DNA of 48,292 bases from Myxococcales bacterium (lineage in GTDB: Bacteria > Myxococcota_A > Polyangia > Polyangiales > Polyangiaceae), in the NCBI GenBank assembly GCA_025359105.1, contig JANYHK010000028.1, positions 1-48,292 of the forward strand, written 5' to 3'. Made by a program: the position numbers and the translations under genes. Every line of letters starts with the position of its first letter. Position 1 is the stretch's first letter. Under the pieces are notes generated by a model, which ran no database searches, was not told the origin of the DNA, and saw only the letters and a list, made by a program, of their open reading frames with translations. This document shows positions 33,599 to 48,292 of the stretch, piece by piece.

Positions 33599-34027
33599 AT
33601 GCGGATCGCCCTGCTCGTGCTCGCGGCCTCGCTCGCGGCCTGCTCTTCGGGTGGATCGAGCGACGCCCACCTCGGCGATGGCGGCGGGGTCGACGCGGCC
33701 GACGCGGCTCCTCTCTCCGCGACGTGGACGGCCGTGTACGGCGCCTACTTCGGCGCCGGCACCCCCGGGCACTGCGGCAACGCAGGTTGCCACGCCCAGA
33801 CGCGCGGCGGCTTCCTCTGCGGCGCGACCAAGGACACCTGCTACCAAGGCCTCGTGACCACGTCGCTCATCAGCTCGAAGGATCCGCCGACCTCGCCCCT
33901 CGTCGATCCGGCCGCGTCGCCCCTCACATGGTTCGGCGGCCTCATGCCGACGGACAGGCAAGGTCCGAACGAGGCCGCCGCCGCCGCGGTGAAGGCGTGG
34001 GTCACCGCGGGCGCGAAGAACGACTGA
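33599..34027 (+). CDS. Small lipoprotein with an atypical CxxxxCH motif
   Basis: 142 residues from ATG 33599, which gives the lipobox SLAAC. After an Asp/Gly-rich linker the protein has a compact domain with GHCGNAGCHAQT (C-x4-C-H, near residue 60) and further Cys in FLCGATKDTC. The fold signs (TWTAVYGAYFG at the front, a closing helix EAAAAAVKAWVTAGAKND) resemble short cytochrome c-like domains found in envelope lipoproteins. C-x4-CH is a rare variant of the heme site, so heme attachment is uncertain and the cysteines may form disulfides instead. It diverges from ferritin-like paralogue 2 across 113 bp and converges on the lactonase-like gene. Confidence 0.6.
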   Translation: MRIALLVLAASLAACSSGGSSDAHLGDGGGVDAADAAPLSATWTAVYGAYFGAGTPGHCGNAGCHAQTRGGFLCGATKDTCYQGLVTTSLISSKDPPTSPLVDPAASPLTWFGGLMPTDRQGPNEAAAAAVKAWVTAGAKND

Positions 34028-34053
34028 CGCCGCGCGGCTTCCGCGCCTCTAGT

Positions 34054-35355
34054 CTAGTGCGCGATGATGAGCGGGTCGTAGTACGAGTACGAGCCGGGCT
34101 TGCCCTTGATGGCGTTCGGCAGCGGCGTGACGGCCCCCGCGGTCCCAATCGCGAGCACGGTGACGAGGTTCAGGTCGCCGCTCACGACGAGGTACTTGCC
34201 CGCCGGATCCACGGTGATGCCGCGGCTGCCGGTTTGCCCGGCTCCGAGGCTGCTCGACACGAGCGTCCCCAGCGCGCCGGTCGTCGGGTCGATGGGAAAC
34301 GCGCTGATGGTCGCGTCGCCCGCGTTCGCGACGTACAAATAGGCGCCCGCGAGGTCGATGGCCGCGCCGATGGGCGTCGTCCCGGTGGTTTTCACTGCGC
34401 CGAGCGCGGTGAGCGCCCCGGTCGCGTCGTAGGAGAACGTGTAGACGCCCTGCCCGTTCGCCGCCGTCACGTAGATGACCTTCTTCGTCCGGTGGTGAAG
34501 GATGCCGATCGGGCTCCCCGGTGCGCTGATGTCCACGCGCCCGCTGAGGGCACCGGTCGTCGGGTCGACCTTGAAGGTCGACACCTGCTCCTGCTCGTTC
34601 GCGACGAACAGAAAATCGCCCGCCAGCGAAAGCACCATGCCGCGCGGCGCGTTCACCGTAGCGGACTCCGGGGTCGTCGCCGAAGGCGTGAGCACACCGG
34701 TCGTCCCGATGTCGAACGTGGCGATGCTCGCGCCAGCGCGCTTCGACACGTAGAGGTGCTTGCCGGCGGCGTCGACGATGAGAAAGCTCGGCGCGCTCCC
34801 GGTGCCGTTCGACGTGCTCCCGAGCGGCGTGAGCGCGCCCGATTTGGCGTCGACGGAGTAACTGAGGATCGCAGCCGCGGCGTTGTTCGCCACGTAGATG
34901 AAGCTGCCGTTGGGCGTCGCGGCGCCGACGACGGGGTTGGCCCCTGCCGCGATCGACTCCTGAAAGCCGGCCGTCACCCCGTCGGTGTCGAAGGACGCGA
35001 GGTCCCCATTCGTAGGATCGAGCGTGTACCCGATGATCCCGGAGATCGGGCCGCCATCGGCGGTGGTGTCGAGCGACTTGCCAATCGCGTACAGGAAGTG
35101 CGCGGGCCCGGTGTAGCCGGCCTCCTTCGCGTCCACGCCCACGTCCTGGCCGGCGTCCGTACCGCCGCTCGAGCCGTCGCTCCCCGAGGAGCTGTCGGCC
35201 CCGCTGGTTCCGCTGGTCCCGCTGGAGCTGGTGTTCGAGTCGAAGCCGGCGTCCTGTCCGGTGGCCGTGGGCCCAGTGTTGTCGCTGCTGCCGCATGCGG
35301 CGAGGGCGACGAGACTGCACGCAGCGGCCAGGCAAGCTAGGGTTCGAAGTTTCAT
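34054..35355 (-). CDS. Lactonase-type (YbhE-like) beta-propeller lipoprotein
   Basis: 433 residues from ATG 35355, which gives a strong lipoprotein signal (LACLAAACSLVALAAC). A Ser/Gly/Asp linker of about 60 residues precedes seven blade-like repeats of about 48 residues, each with a core such as FIYVANNAAAAILSYSVDAK followed by SGALTPLG. This matches the lactonase/6-phosphogluconolactonase (YbhE) propeller family. Lipidation and export argue against a pentose-phosphate role, so binding or surface display is more likely; the active-site residues cannot be judged by eye. It lies on the same strand as rpoC but after a terminator-like hairpin, so it is probably transcribed separately. Confidence 0.78.
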   Translation of the reverse strand: MKLRTLACLAAACSLVALAACGSSDNTGPTATGQDAGFDSNTSSSGTSGTSGADSSSGSDGSSGGTDAGQDVGVDAKEAGYTGPAHFLYAIGKSLDTTADGGPISGIIGYTLDPTNGDLASFDTDGVTAGFQESIAAGANPVVGAATPNGSFIYVANNAAAAILSYSVDAKSGALTPLGSTSNGTGSAPSFLIVDAAGKHLYVSKRAGASIATFDIGTTGVLTPSATTPESATVNAPRGMVLSLAGDFLFVANEQEQVSTFKVDPTTGALSGRVDISAPGSPIGILHHRTKKVIYVTAANGQGVYTFSYDATGALTALGAVKTTGTTPIGAAIDLAGAYLYVANAGDATISAFPIDPTTGALGTLVSSSLGAGQTGSRGITVDPAGKYLVVSGDLNLVTVLAIGTAGAVTPLPNAIKGKPGSYSYYDPLIIAH

Positions 35356-35422
35356 GGCGGGTACCTTAAACCGGTCCCGCGCAGGGCGCCACTTTCGCAA
35401 ATCTGGCGTTCGTGCCAACGCG

Positions 35423-35462
35423 AAACGCCGCGCCGACCCCCCGGAAGGGAGCGGGCGCGGCG
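35423..35462 (-). terminator. Terminator-like hairpin after rpoC
   Basis: CGCCGCGCC (35426-35434) and GGCGCGGCG (35454-35462) form a perfect 9-bp stem with a smaller inner pairing. In the minus direction it is followed by TTTCG. It starts 28 bp after the rpoC stop. The T tract is short, so it may be a weak terminator. Confidence 0.6.
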
Positions 35463-35490
35463 CCGCGAGGATCGCGAAGATTTCCTGCGA

Positions 35491-39732
<4,242 letters not shown>

Positions 39733-39782
39733 CGGTTTCTTCCTTGCTCGAACGAAGTCGGAATAAATACTCAAGGGGGGCG

Positions 39783-39807
39783 GGGGACGCCTCGGCGAGG
39801 CGTCCCC
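39783..39807 (-). repeat. GC-rich hairpin in the rpoB-rpoC gap
   Basis: GGGGACGCCTC and GAGGCGTCCCC form an 11-bp perfect stem with a 3-base loop, starting 9 bp after the rpoB stop and followed on the minus strand by CGCCCCCC. The layout (stop codon, GC-rich stem, C run) is like the elements after rpsL and rplK, but the stem sequence differs. Confidence 0.65.
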
Positions 39808-39816
39808 GGGCCGTCG

Positions 39817-43950
<4,134 letters not shown>

Positions 43951-44073
43951 CGCTGCTCCTGACTAGACCGGGCTCACAACACCCTGGCCTGAACGGACTG
44001 CCTCTTACTCGAAGCTTGAAACAAAGGCCCGGAAATTGCTCCGGGGCCGGTCTACCACGCGGCCCAGAAATTG

Positions 44074-44119
44074 CCACATGGGACGAGCGAAGGGATCTCT
44101 CCCTTCGCCGTCCCCGTGG
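44074..44119 (-). terminator. Long hairpin in the rplL-rpoB gap, attenuator-like
   Basis: Arms GGGACG-A-GCGAAGGGA (44080-44095) and TCCCTTCGC-CGTCCC (44100-44114) pair over 15 bp with one bulged A and a 4-base loop. Four more pairs (CCAC / GTGG) extend it to 44074-44119. It lies 30 bp after the rplL stop. In E. coli this gap holds an attenuator and an RNase III site that lower rpoBC expression relative to L7/L12; the same role here is inferred. A second, weaker hairpin (GGCCCGGA / TCCGGGGCC) lies at about 44026-44049. Confidence 0.6.
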
Positions 44120-44148
44120 CGTTCCTAAGAAATCAGGCCGCTACGCAC

Positions 44149-44532
44149 TTACTTGAGCTCGACCTTGGCGCCGGCCTCTTCGAGCTTCTTCTTGAACTCG
44201 TCGGACTCGGCCTTGCTGACGCCCTCCTTGAGGGGCTTCGGCGCGGCCTCGACCAGATCCTTGGCTTCCTTGAGGCCGAGGCCGGTGATCTCGCGAACGA
44301 CCTTGATGACGTTGATCTTGTTCGGGCCGGCCTCTTTGAGGACGACCGTGAACTCCGTCTGCGCTTCGACCGCCGCCGCCGGAGCCGCACCGCCACCACC
44401 CGCCGCCGCGACGGCGACCGGAGCAGCCTTGACGCCCCACTTGTCCTCGAGGGTCTTGATCAGCTCGGCGATCTGGATGACCGGAAGGTTCGAGAGGTAA
44501 TCGACGACCGATTCACGCGTAATCTCTGCCAT
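44149..44532 (-). CDS. rplL: 50S ribosomal protein L7/L12
   Basis: 127 residues, normal length. The N-terminal dimerisation part begins [15 protein letters not shown], the Ala/Gly hinge is [19 protein letters not shown], and the C-terminal domain that recruits translation factors has [20 protein letters not shown] and [16 protein letters not shown]. It forms the flexible stalk with L10, several copies per ribosome. The ATG has GGAG eight bases upstream. It lies 60 bp after rplJ and 198 bp before rpoB, with an attenuator-like hairpin in the second gap. Confidence 0.98.
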   Translation of the reverse strand: MAEITRESVVDYLSNLPVIQIAELIKTLEDKWGVKAAPVAVAAAGGGGAAPAAAVEAQTEFTVVLKEAGPNKINVIKVVREITGLGLKEAKDLVEAAPKPLKEGVSKAESDEFKKKLEEAGAKVELK

Positions 44533-44592
44533 GATAAATCTCCGTTAATCGACTGAAACGTCTTAAAACTTTTTTGAAAACTCGGGAACCCG

Positions 44593-45120
44593 TCAGCCCA
44601 GGCGCTCTTTGGCCGCGAGGACGTACACGAGGTTCTGGGTGGGGGCCTGCAGGAGCGCGACGAACTGCTGGAGCGGCGCTTGGAACGTCGCGAGCAGCAT
44701 CGAGCGGAGCTCGTCTTTGCCCGGCATCGTGGCGAGCTGATTTTCCACGGCTTTGCCGTCGAGAATCGTCCCGTCGATGACGCCTGCCTTGACCGTGAGC
44801 TTGTCGCCCGCGGCGGGGTCCTTCTTGAACGCCTTGACCACCTTGGCCGCGGCGCTGGGGTCTTCGTAGCTCCACGCGATGCCGGTCATGCCGACCAGCG
44901 TGGCGTCGAGCCCCTTCGCCCAGGCCTTGTCCTTGATGGCGTGCTTGACCAGCGTGTTCTTGCAAACACGGTACTCGACGCCCGCCTTGCGAAACTCGGC
45001 ACGAAGCTTCGTGTCGTTCTCGACGGTCATCCCCTTGTAATCAAGGAAGATGGCAGCGGTCATCCTGTCGAACCGGCCTTTGATTTCGCCGATTTGAAGG
45101 TCTTTGGTTGCGCGTTCCAT
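44593..45120 (-). CDS. rplJ: 50S ribosomal protein L10
   Basis: 175 residues, begins MERATKDLQIGEIKGRFD, with the rRNA-binding part AAIFLDYKGMTVENDTKLR and a C-terminal helix that carries L7/L12 dimers. It anchors the stalk to 23S rRNA. GAGGAG inside the end of rplA serves as ribosome binding site. The gap to rplA is only 3 bp, so the long leader in which E. coli L10 represses its own mRNA is absent between these genes. Confidence 0.97.
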   Translation of the reverse strand: MERATKDLQIGEIKGRFDRMTAAIFLDYKGMTVENDTKLRAEFRKAGVEYRVCKNTLVKHAIKDKAWAKGLDATLVGMTGIAWSYEDPSAAAKVVKAFKKDPAAGDKLTVKAGVIDGTILDGKAVENQLATMPGKDELRSMLLATFQAPLQQFVALLQAPTQNLVYVLAAKERLG

Positions 45121-45123
45121 GGA

Positions 45124-45834
45124 TTAGGTCTCCTCGGTCTTGCCCATGTACACACCCGGGTCGACCTTGACGCCGGGGCCCATCGTCGAGCTGACGGTGA
45201 TGCTCCGGAGGTAGGTTCCCTTGGCGGTAGAGGGCTTTTGACGAACGAGGGCCTGGATGATGGCGTCCGCGTTTTGCGCGAGCGCCTGCTCGGTGAACGA
45301 GCTCTTGCCGATGCGGGCGTGCACGATGCCCGCCTTCTCGACGCGATACTCGATCTTCCCGCCCTTTGCCTCTTTGACGGCGTTGCCGACGTCGAAGGTC
45401 ACGGTTCCGACCTTCGGGTTCGGCATGAGGCCGCGCGGGCCAAGGATACGACCGAGCTTACCGACGGCACCCATCATGTCGGGCGTCGCGATCACGCGAT
45501 CGAAATCCATGAACCCTTCGCTGACCTTCGCCACCATGTCGTCGCTTCCAGCGAAATCGGCGCCGGCCTCTTTGGCCTCGCGCTCCTTGTCACCTTTGGC
45601 GAACACGAGCACACGGACGGATTGACCCGTGCCGTGCGGCAGCACGATCGCTCCACGAACCATCTGATCGGCGTGCTTGGGATTGACGCCTAGACGGACC
45701 GCGATATCGACCGTTTCGTCGAATTTGCCGAACTTCGCTTGTTTGACGAGCGAGCAGGCTTCATCGACCGTGTATTTGCGCGCAGGGTCGACGATCTTTT
45801 CGACCTTCGCGCGATTCTTCGACAGCTTCGGCAT
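45124..45834 (-). CDS. rplA: 50S ribosomal protein L1
   Basis: 236 residues, usual length. Begins [17 protein letters not shown] and contains the core [20 protein letters not shown] and [16 protein letters not shown], the L1 signature. It forms the mobile L1 stalk near the E site and in many bacteria represses the rplK-rplA mRNA. The start has a strong GGAGG five bases upstream. The 213-bp gap to rplK is unusually long; it holds hairpin element copy B and a small CCCGC/GCGGG stem. Confidence 0.98.
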   Translation of the reverse strand: MPKLSKNRAKVEKIVDPARKYTVDEACSLVKQAKFGKFDETVDIAVRLGVNPKHADQMVRGAIVLPHGTGQSVRVLVFAKGDKEREAKEAGADFAGSDDMVAKVSEGFMDFDRVIATPDMMGAVGKLGRILGPRGLMPNPKVGTVTFDVGNAVKEAKGGKIEYRVEKAGIVHARIGKSSFTEQALAQNADAIIQALVRQKPSTAKGTYLRSITVSSTMGPGVKVDPGVYMGKTEET

Positions 45835-45993
45835 TGTCCTCCGTTTCGGCTCCCTCGAGGTTTCCGAGAGAGTCTGCCACCGCCGGGAGGATTCCCGGTC
45901 TTCCCGCTAGCGCGGGCGTTCGGTGGTGTTTGAGGTTGGGGCGGGTGTCACCGGACCATCCGGCTAACCCAACATTCGAAAACTTTCTCTGTT

Positions 45994-46041
45994 TCCCGCT
46001 GGGGGGTGTCGGGGGGAGTGGCGACACTCCCCCACGTTGAC
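45994..46041 (-). repeat. Intergenic hairpin element, copy B (after rplK)
   Basis: Stem GGGGGAGTG (46012-46020) with CACTCCCCC (46025-46033) around a GCGA loop, flanked by TCCCGCTGGGGGGTGTCG and ACGTTGAC. It starts six bases after the rplK stop. It matches copy A (3080-3128) in flanks, loop and stem except for one compensated pair. Similarity continues weakly downstream on the minus strand (AGTTTTCGAA here, AGTTTCGAAG there). Confidence 0.75.
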
Positions 46042-46047
46042 CCGTCT

Positions 46048-46488
46048 TCAGCCCGGCACTACATCGATGCCCATTGAGCGCGCGGTGCCCTTGATGGTCT
46101 TGATGGCGGTCTCGAGGCTGCCGCAGTTCATGTCGCCGATCTTCTGCTTGGCGAGCTCCTCGACCTGCTTTTCGGTGACCTTGCCGACCTTGTTCTTGTT
46201 CGGCTCCTTGGAGCCTGCACCGGGCTTCTTCGAAGTCGGGAGGCCAGCGGCCTTCTTCAGGAGGACGCTCGCGGGAGGCGTCTTCATGATGAACGTGAAC
46301 GAGCGGTCGTTGTAGACCGTGATCACCACGGGGATGATCATGTCGCCGCCCTGGGTCTTGGCGTTGAACTCCTTGCAGAATTGCATGATGTTCACGCCGT
46401 GCTGACCGAGCGCGGGGCCGACCGGGGGCGCGGGGTTCGCCTTGCCAGCGGGGAGCTGCAGCTTGATTTGACCAGTGACCTTCTTCAT
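46048..46488 (-). CDS. rplK: 50S ribosomal protein L11
   Basis: 146 residues. Begins [20 protein letters not shown], followed by [20 protein letters not shown], the L11 signature and the thiostrepton-site proline-rich part. The C-terminal rRNA-binding domain ends [14 protein letters not shown]. It shapes the GTPase-associated centre with 23S rRNA and is needed for RelA activation. GGAGAG four bases before the ATG is a good ribosome binding site. It lies 158 bp after nusG, with a hairpin and a -35-like TTGACA in between. Confidence 0.98.
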   Translation of the reverse strand: MKKVTGQIKLQLPAGKANPAPPVGPALGQHGVNIMQFCKEFNAKTQGGDMIIPVVITVYNDRSFTFIMKTPPASVLLKKAAGLPTSKKPGAGSKEPNKNKVGKVTEKQVEELAKQKIGDMNCGSLETAIKTIKGTARSMGIDVVPG

Positions 46489-46532
46489 GACTCTCTCCAG
46501 CTCCTACGGGTTCCCCAACACCCTTCGCATCC

Positions 46533-46552
46533 GCCTTTGACGAGTCAAAGGC
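46533..46552 (-). promoter_or_regulatory. Hairpin in the rplK leader
   Basis: GCCTTTGA-CGAG-TCAAAGGC, a perfect 8-bp stem with a 4-base loop, about 45 bp before the rplK start. It may be a regulatory target for L1 or a partial terminator; no T tract follows. A perfect -35-like TTGACA lies upstream on the minus strand (46611-46606), but no convincing -10 box is spaced from it. Confidence 0.4.
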
Positions 46553-46646
46553 TTCTGCATGCGTTGCGCGGGGTCCGTAGTCCGCTTTTGTATGAATAGC
46601 AAACGTGTCAAGTGTCGCGGCGCCAGGTCGGCGACGCGGGGGTCTT

Positions 46647-47183
46647 CTAGACGACCCTCTTTTCCACCTGGGCAAAGTCCAGCTCGACCGGGGTGGCGCG
46701 TCCGAAGATCGACACCTTCACCTTGAGCTTCTGTTTGTCGGGTTTGACCTCTTCGACCGTGCCCGAGAAGTTCGCGAACGCGCCGTCGATGACGCGGATC
46801 TCGTCGCCCGCCTCGAAGGAGACGCGCGGCTTGGGCTTCACGGCGCCTTCGACGATGATCTTGCGGAGATCGTCGATCTGCGGTGGCTTCACCTCCTGCG
46901 GGCGCTGGTTGCCGATGAAGCCCGTGACCTTCGGGGTCTCCTTGACGAGGTGCCAGGCGTCCTCGCTCATGTCCATCTCGACGAAGATGTAACCGGGGAA
47001 GCTGTTCTTTTGGCGGACTCGGGATTTGCCGCCTGCGCGGGCTTCCTGGACCGTCTCGGTCGGGATGAGGATCTCTCCGAAGATCGCCTCCTTCCCGTGC
47101 TCCTTGATGCGCTGCTGGAGCGCCTCGCGGACCTTGTTCTCGTACCCCGAGTAGGTCTGAATGACGTACCACTTCTTGGCCAT
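46647..47183 (-). CDS. nusG: Transcription termination/antitermination protein NusG
   Basis: 178 residues from ATG 47183, where GGAG lies five bases upstream and the protein begins [18 protein letters not shown]. An ATG 45 bases upstream is in frame but has no ribosome binding site and overlaps secE. The NGN domain (residues 1-110) contains [20 protein letters not shown], and the KOW domain (about 125-178) has [19 protein letters not shown]. NusG binds RNA polymerase and links it to Rho or to the ribosome through S10. It follows secE by 41 bp. Confidence 0.97.
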   Translation of the reverse strand: MAKKWYVIQTYSGYENKVREALQQRIKEHGKEAIFGEILIPTETVQEARAGGKSRVRQKNSFPGYIFVEMDMSEDAWHLVKETPKVTGFIGNQRPQEVKPPQIDDLRKIIVEGAVKPKPRVSFEAGDEIRVIDGAFANFSGTVEEVKPDKQKLKVKVSIFGRATPVELDFAQVEKRVV

Positions 47184-47224
47184 GGCGACTCCAGATGCGG
47201 ATGCGGATGCTGCAGCGTTCATGA

Positions 47225-47830
47225 TCAAAACCGGTAAACGAGGTCGGTGACGAACGCCCAGAACCGGTCCATGAGCGCAAAGAAGATGGTGGCGAAGGCG
47301 GTGGCGACGATGACGACCGTGGTGGAGTTGGTGACTTCTTCGCGGCTCGGCCAGGTGACCTGGGAGAGCTCGGAGGCCACCTCTTCGGCGTACTGACGCG
47401 CGGACGCCTTGCGCCAGTAGTAAAAGGCGACGCCGGCGCCGATGACGGCGGCGACGGGCATGAGGAGGTCGTCGCGGGGATCGCCGACCTCGGGCTTGTA
47501 CGCCTCGAGGCGCTGCCAGATGAGGTTGCCGATCTTGGAGAGCAGGAAGGCGATGCCGATCGCACCGGCGAAGTAGGCGGCGTAGACGAAACGGCGCGTG
47601 CCGAGCTGCATCGGCGCGGCCTCGCGGACCTCGTGCTCCGCGGCCGCCTTCTCTTCGGCGGCGGCCTCCGCAGACGGCGCGTCCATGACACCCGCATCGA
47701 CTTTACCGGCGACGATCATCTCGTCCGCCGGCTCGCCGCCGTCAGCGGCCGCAGCGGGCGCAGGCGCGTCCGAAGAGGTCTCGTCGACCTTCTCGTCCGC
47801 GTCGTCTTTGTTGTCGTCTTCCGTCGCCAT
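47225..47830 (-). CDS. secE: Preprotein translocase subunit SecE, three-helix form with acidic N-terminus
   Basis: 201 residues, longer than the short one-helix SecE (about 60). The first 75 residues are an Asp/Glu/Ala-rich tail. Three membrane helices follow at about 80-100 (YAAYFAGAIGIAFLL), 122-140 (LLMPVAAVIGAGVAFYYW) and 170-192 (TTVVIVATAFATIFFALM). The SecE signature SELSQVTWPSREEV comes just before the last helix. SecE clamps SecY in the membrane. Its place between tRNA-Trp and nusG is the standard gene order. The acidic tail is a lineage feature of unknown role. Confidence 0.95.
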   Translation of the reverse strand: MATEDDNKDDADEKVDETSSDAPAPAAAADGGEPADEMIVAGKVDAGVMDAPSAEAAAEEKAAAEHEVREAAPMQLGTRRFVYAAYFAGAIGIAFLLSKIGNLIWQRLEAYKPEVGDPRDDLLMPVAAVIGAGVAFYYWRKASARQYAEEVASELSQVTWPSREEVTNSTTVVIVATAFATIFFALMDRFWAFVTDLVYRF

Positions 47831-47868
47831 CTTCTTCTTCCGTTACGTGTCCCGTTCGCGTCGAGTAG

Positions 47869-47941
47869 CAGGGGCTGGGGGGCTCGAACCCACGACCTGC
47901 GGATTTGGAATCCGCTGCTCTACCAACTGAGCTAAACCCCT
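47869..47941 (-). tRNA. trnW: tRNA-Trp (anticodon CCA)
   Basis: A 73-base cloverleaf on the minus strand: acceptor AGGGGTT/AGCCCCT, D arm GCTC..GAGC, anticodon stem GCGGA/TCCGC with loop TTCCAAA (anticodon CCA), T loop TTCGAGC and discriminator G. The T stem GTGGG/CCCCC has one T-C mismatch. The 3' CCA is not encoded (CTA follows). It lies between rpmG and secE, as in related bacteria. Confidence 0.95.
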
Positions 47942-47988
47942 TCGCGAACCGCGCATTCCTGGGGATTCCCGTGGTCTGCGTGGTTCGT

Positions 47989-48141
47989 TTACTTCGTCTC
48001 CCGGTGGATCGTGTGCTTTTTGCACTTGGGGCAGAACTTCTTCAGCTCGATCTGCCCGACGTGCTCCAGCTTTCGCGTCGTTTTGTAGTTCCGTGCTTCA
48101 CACTCGGAACAGGCGAGCGCGATCTCGATCCTCTCTCCCAC
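47989..48141 (-). CDS. rpmG: 50S ribosomal protein L33
   Basis: 50 residues, normal length. It begins with GTG directly after the tuf stop (TAAGTG), with AAGGTG nine bases upstream inside tuf. Four cysteines in CSEC and CPKC form the zinc-binding (C+) version of L33, and [11 protein letters not shown] is the conserved core. It is a small 50S protein near the E site. The direct contact with tuf suggests coupled translation. Confidence 0.95.
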   Translation of the reverse strand: MGERIEIALACSECEARNYKTTRKLEHVGQIELKKFCPKCKKHTIHRETK

Positions 48142-48292
48142 TTATTCAATCACCTTGGTGACGATGCCGGCGCCGACGGTGCGGCCGCCTTCGCGGATCG
48201 CGAAGCGCATTTGCTCCTCGAGACCGACCGGCGTGATGAGCTCGATCGACATCGTGATGTTGTCCCCCGGCATGACCATCTTGGTCCCCTCC
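48142..48292 (-). CDS. tuf: Elongation factor Tu, C-terminal part (runs off the window)
   Basis: The last 49 or so codons of a second EF-Tu gene. The protein ends [15 protein letters not shown], preceded by [10 protein letters not shown] and [18 protein letters not shown], the conserved domain 3 end. It is upstream of rpmG and trnW, the usual place of tufB. The other tuf starts at position 140 on the same strand about 48 kb away. The two visible parts do not overlap, so they cannot be compared. Confidence 0.97.
   Translation of the reverse strand, partial: EGTKMVMPGDNITMSIELITPVGLEEQMRFAIREGGRTVGAGIVTKVIE

Noticed and set aside
35390-35425. Sigma54-like TTGGCACG before the lactonase-like gene
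   Set aside because: The -24 half is good, but the -12 position reads CCAG rather than TTGC, and the GG-N10-GC rule fails.
46584-46611. Full sigma70 promoter for rplK
   Set aside because: TTGACA is perfect, but no -10-like hexamer lies 15-19 bp away; only the -35-like word is noted.
47184-47228. Upstream ATG start of nusG
   Set aside because: It overlaps the secE end and has no ribosome binding site, whereas the downstream ATG has GGAG at ideal spacing and matches the family start.

Overview
The window is about 48 kb of GC-rich DNA from a myxobacterium (Myxococcota, most likely Polyangiales; this is inferred). The signs are MYXO-CTERM-like C-termini (Cys, membrane helix, Arg cluster), a long run of Asp/Ser/Thr/Pro-rich lipoproteins, a membrane-anchored Hanks-type kinase, cysteine-rich repeat and TSP3/OmpA proteins, and the deltaproteobacterial order tuf-rpmG-trnW-secE-nusG-rplKAJL-rpoBC.

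Both ends are core information-processing genes on the minus strand. On the right (35.5-48.3 kb) lie the 3' end of one tuf, rpmG, tRNA-Trp, secE, nusG, rplK, rplA, rplJ, rplL, rpoB and rpoC, closed by a terminator-like hairpin. On the left (1-3.5 kb) lie rpsL, rpsG, fusA and the 5' end of a second tuf, behind a good sigma70-type promoter. Many bacteria keep rpoC-rpsL-rpsG-fusA-tuf together; here about 32 kb of other genes separates the two blocks. Several intergenic gaps of the core operons hold strong hairpins. Those after rpsL and rplK are copies of one element with a compensatory base change.

The middle (3.9-35.4 kb) is mostly cell-envelope genes. From left to right: a cysteine-rich MYXO-CTERM protein coupled to a TSP3/OmpA protein and a TrmH-family methyltransferase; a lipoprotein with a HExxE-type motif; a STAS-like protein; a DUF2330 protein with Ser-Asp repeats; a zincin-like lipoprotein; a Ser/Thr kinase with a Thr-Pro tail; a divergent pair of paralogous beta-propeller/hexaheme cytochrome lipoproteins; a diheme cytochrome; and a large unrecognised lipoprotein.

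The most interesting part is an iron locus at 26.2-33.5 kb. It has bacterioferritin (bfr), a Bfd-type [2Fe-2S] ferredoxin behind a perfect inverted-repeat Fur box, and three paralogous lipoproteins with a cysteine-rich module and a four-helix diiron (ferritin-like) domain. One paralogue is divergent from bfr, one is 1 bp downstream of bfd, and one heads an operon with a FAD oxidoreductase and a GT-C-like membrane protein. Two paralogues share the same promoter, placed so that their mRNAs would be leaderless, and the bfd promoter has the same geometry. With the neighbouring multiheme cytochromes this suggests an extracytoplasmic iron-redox or iron-holding module; that functional reading is inference.
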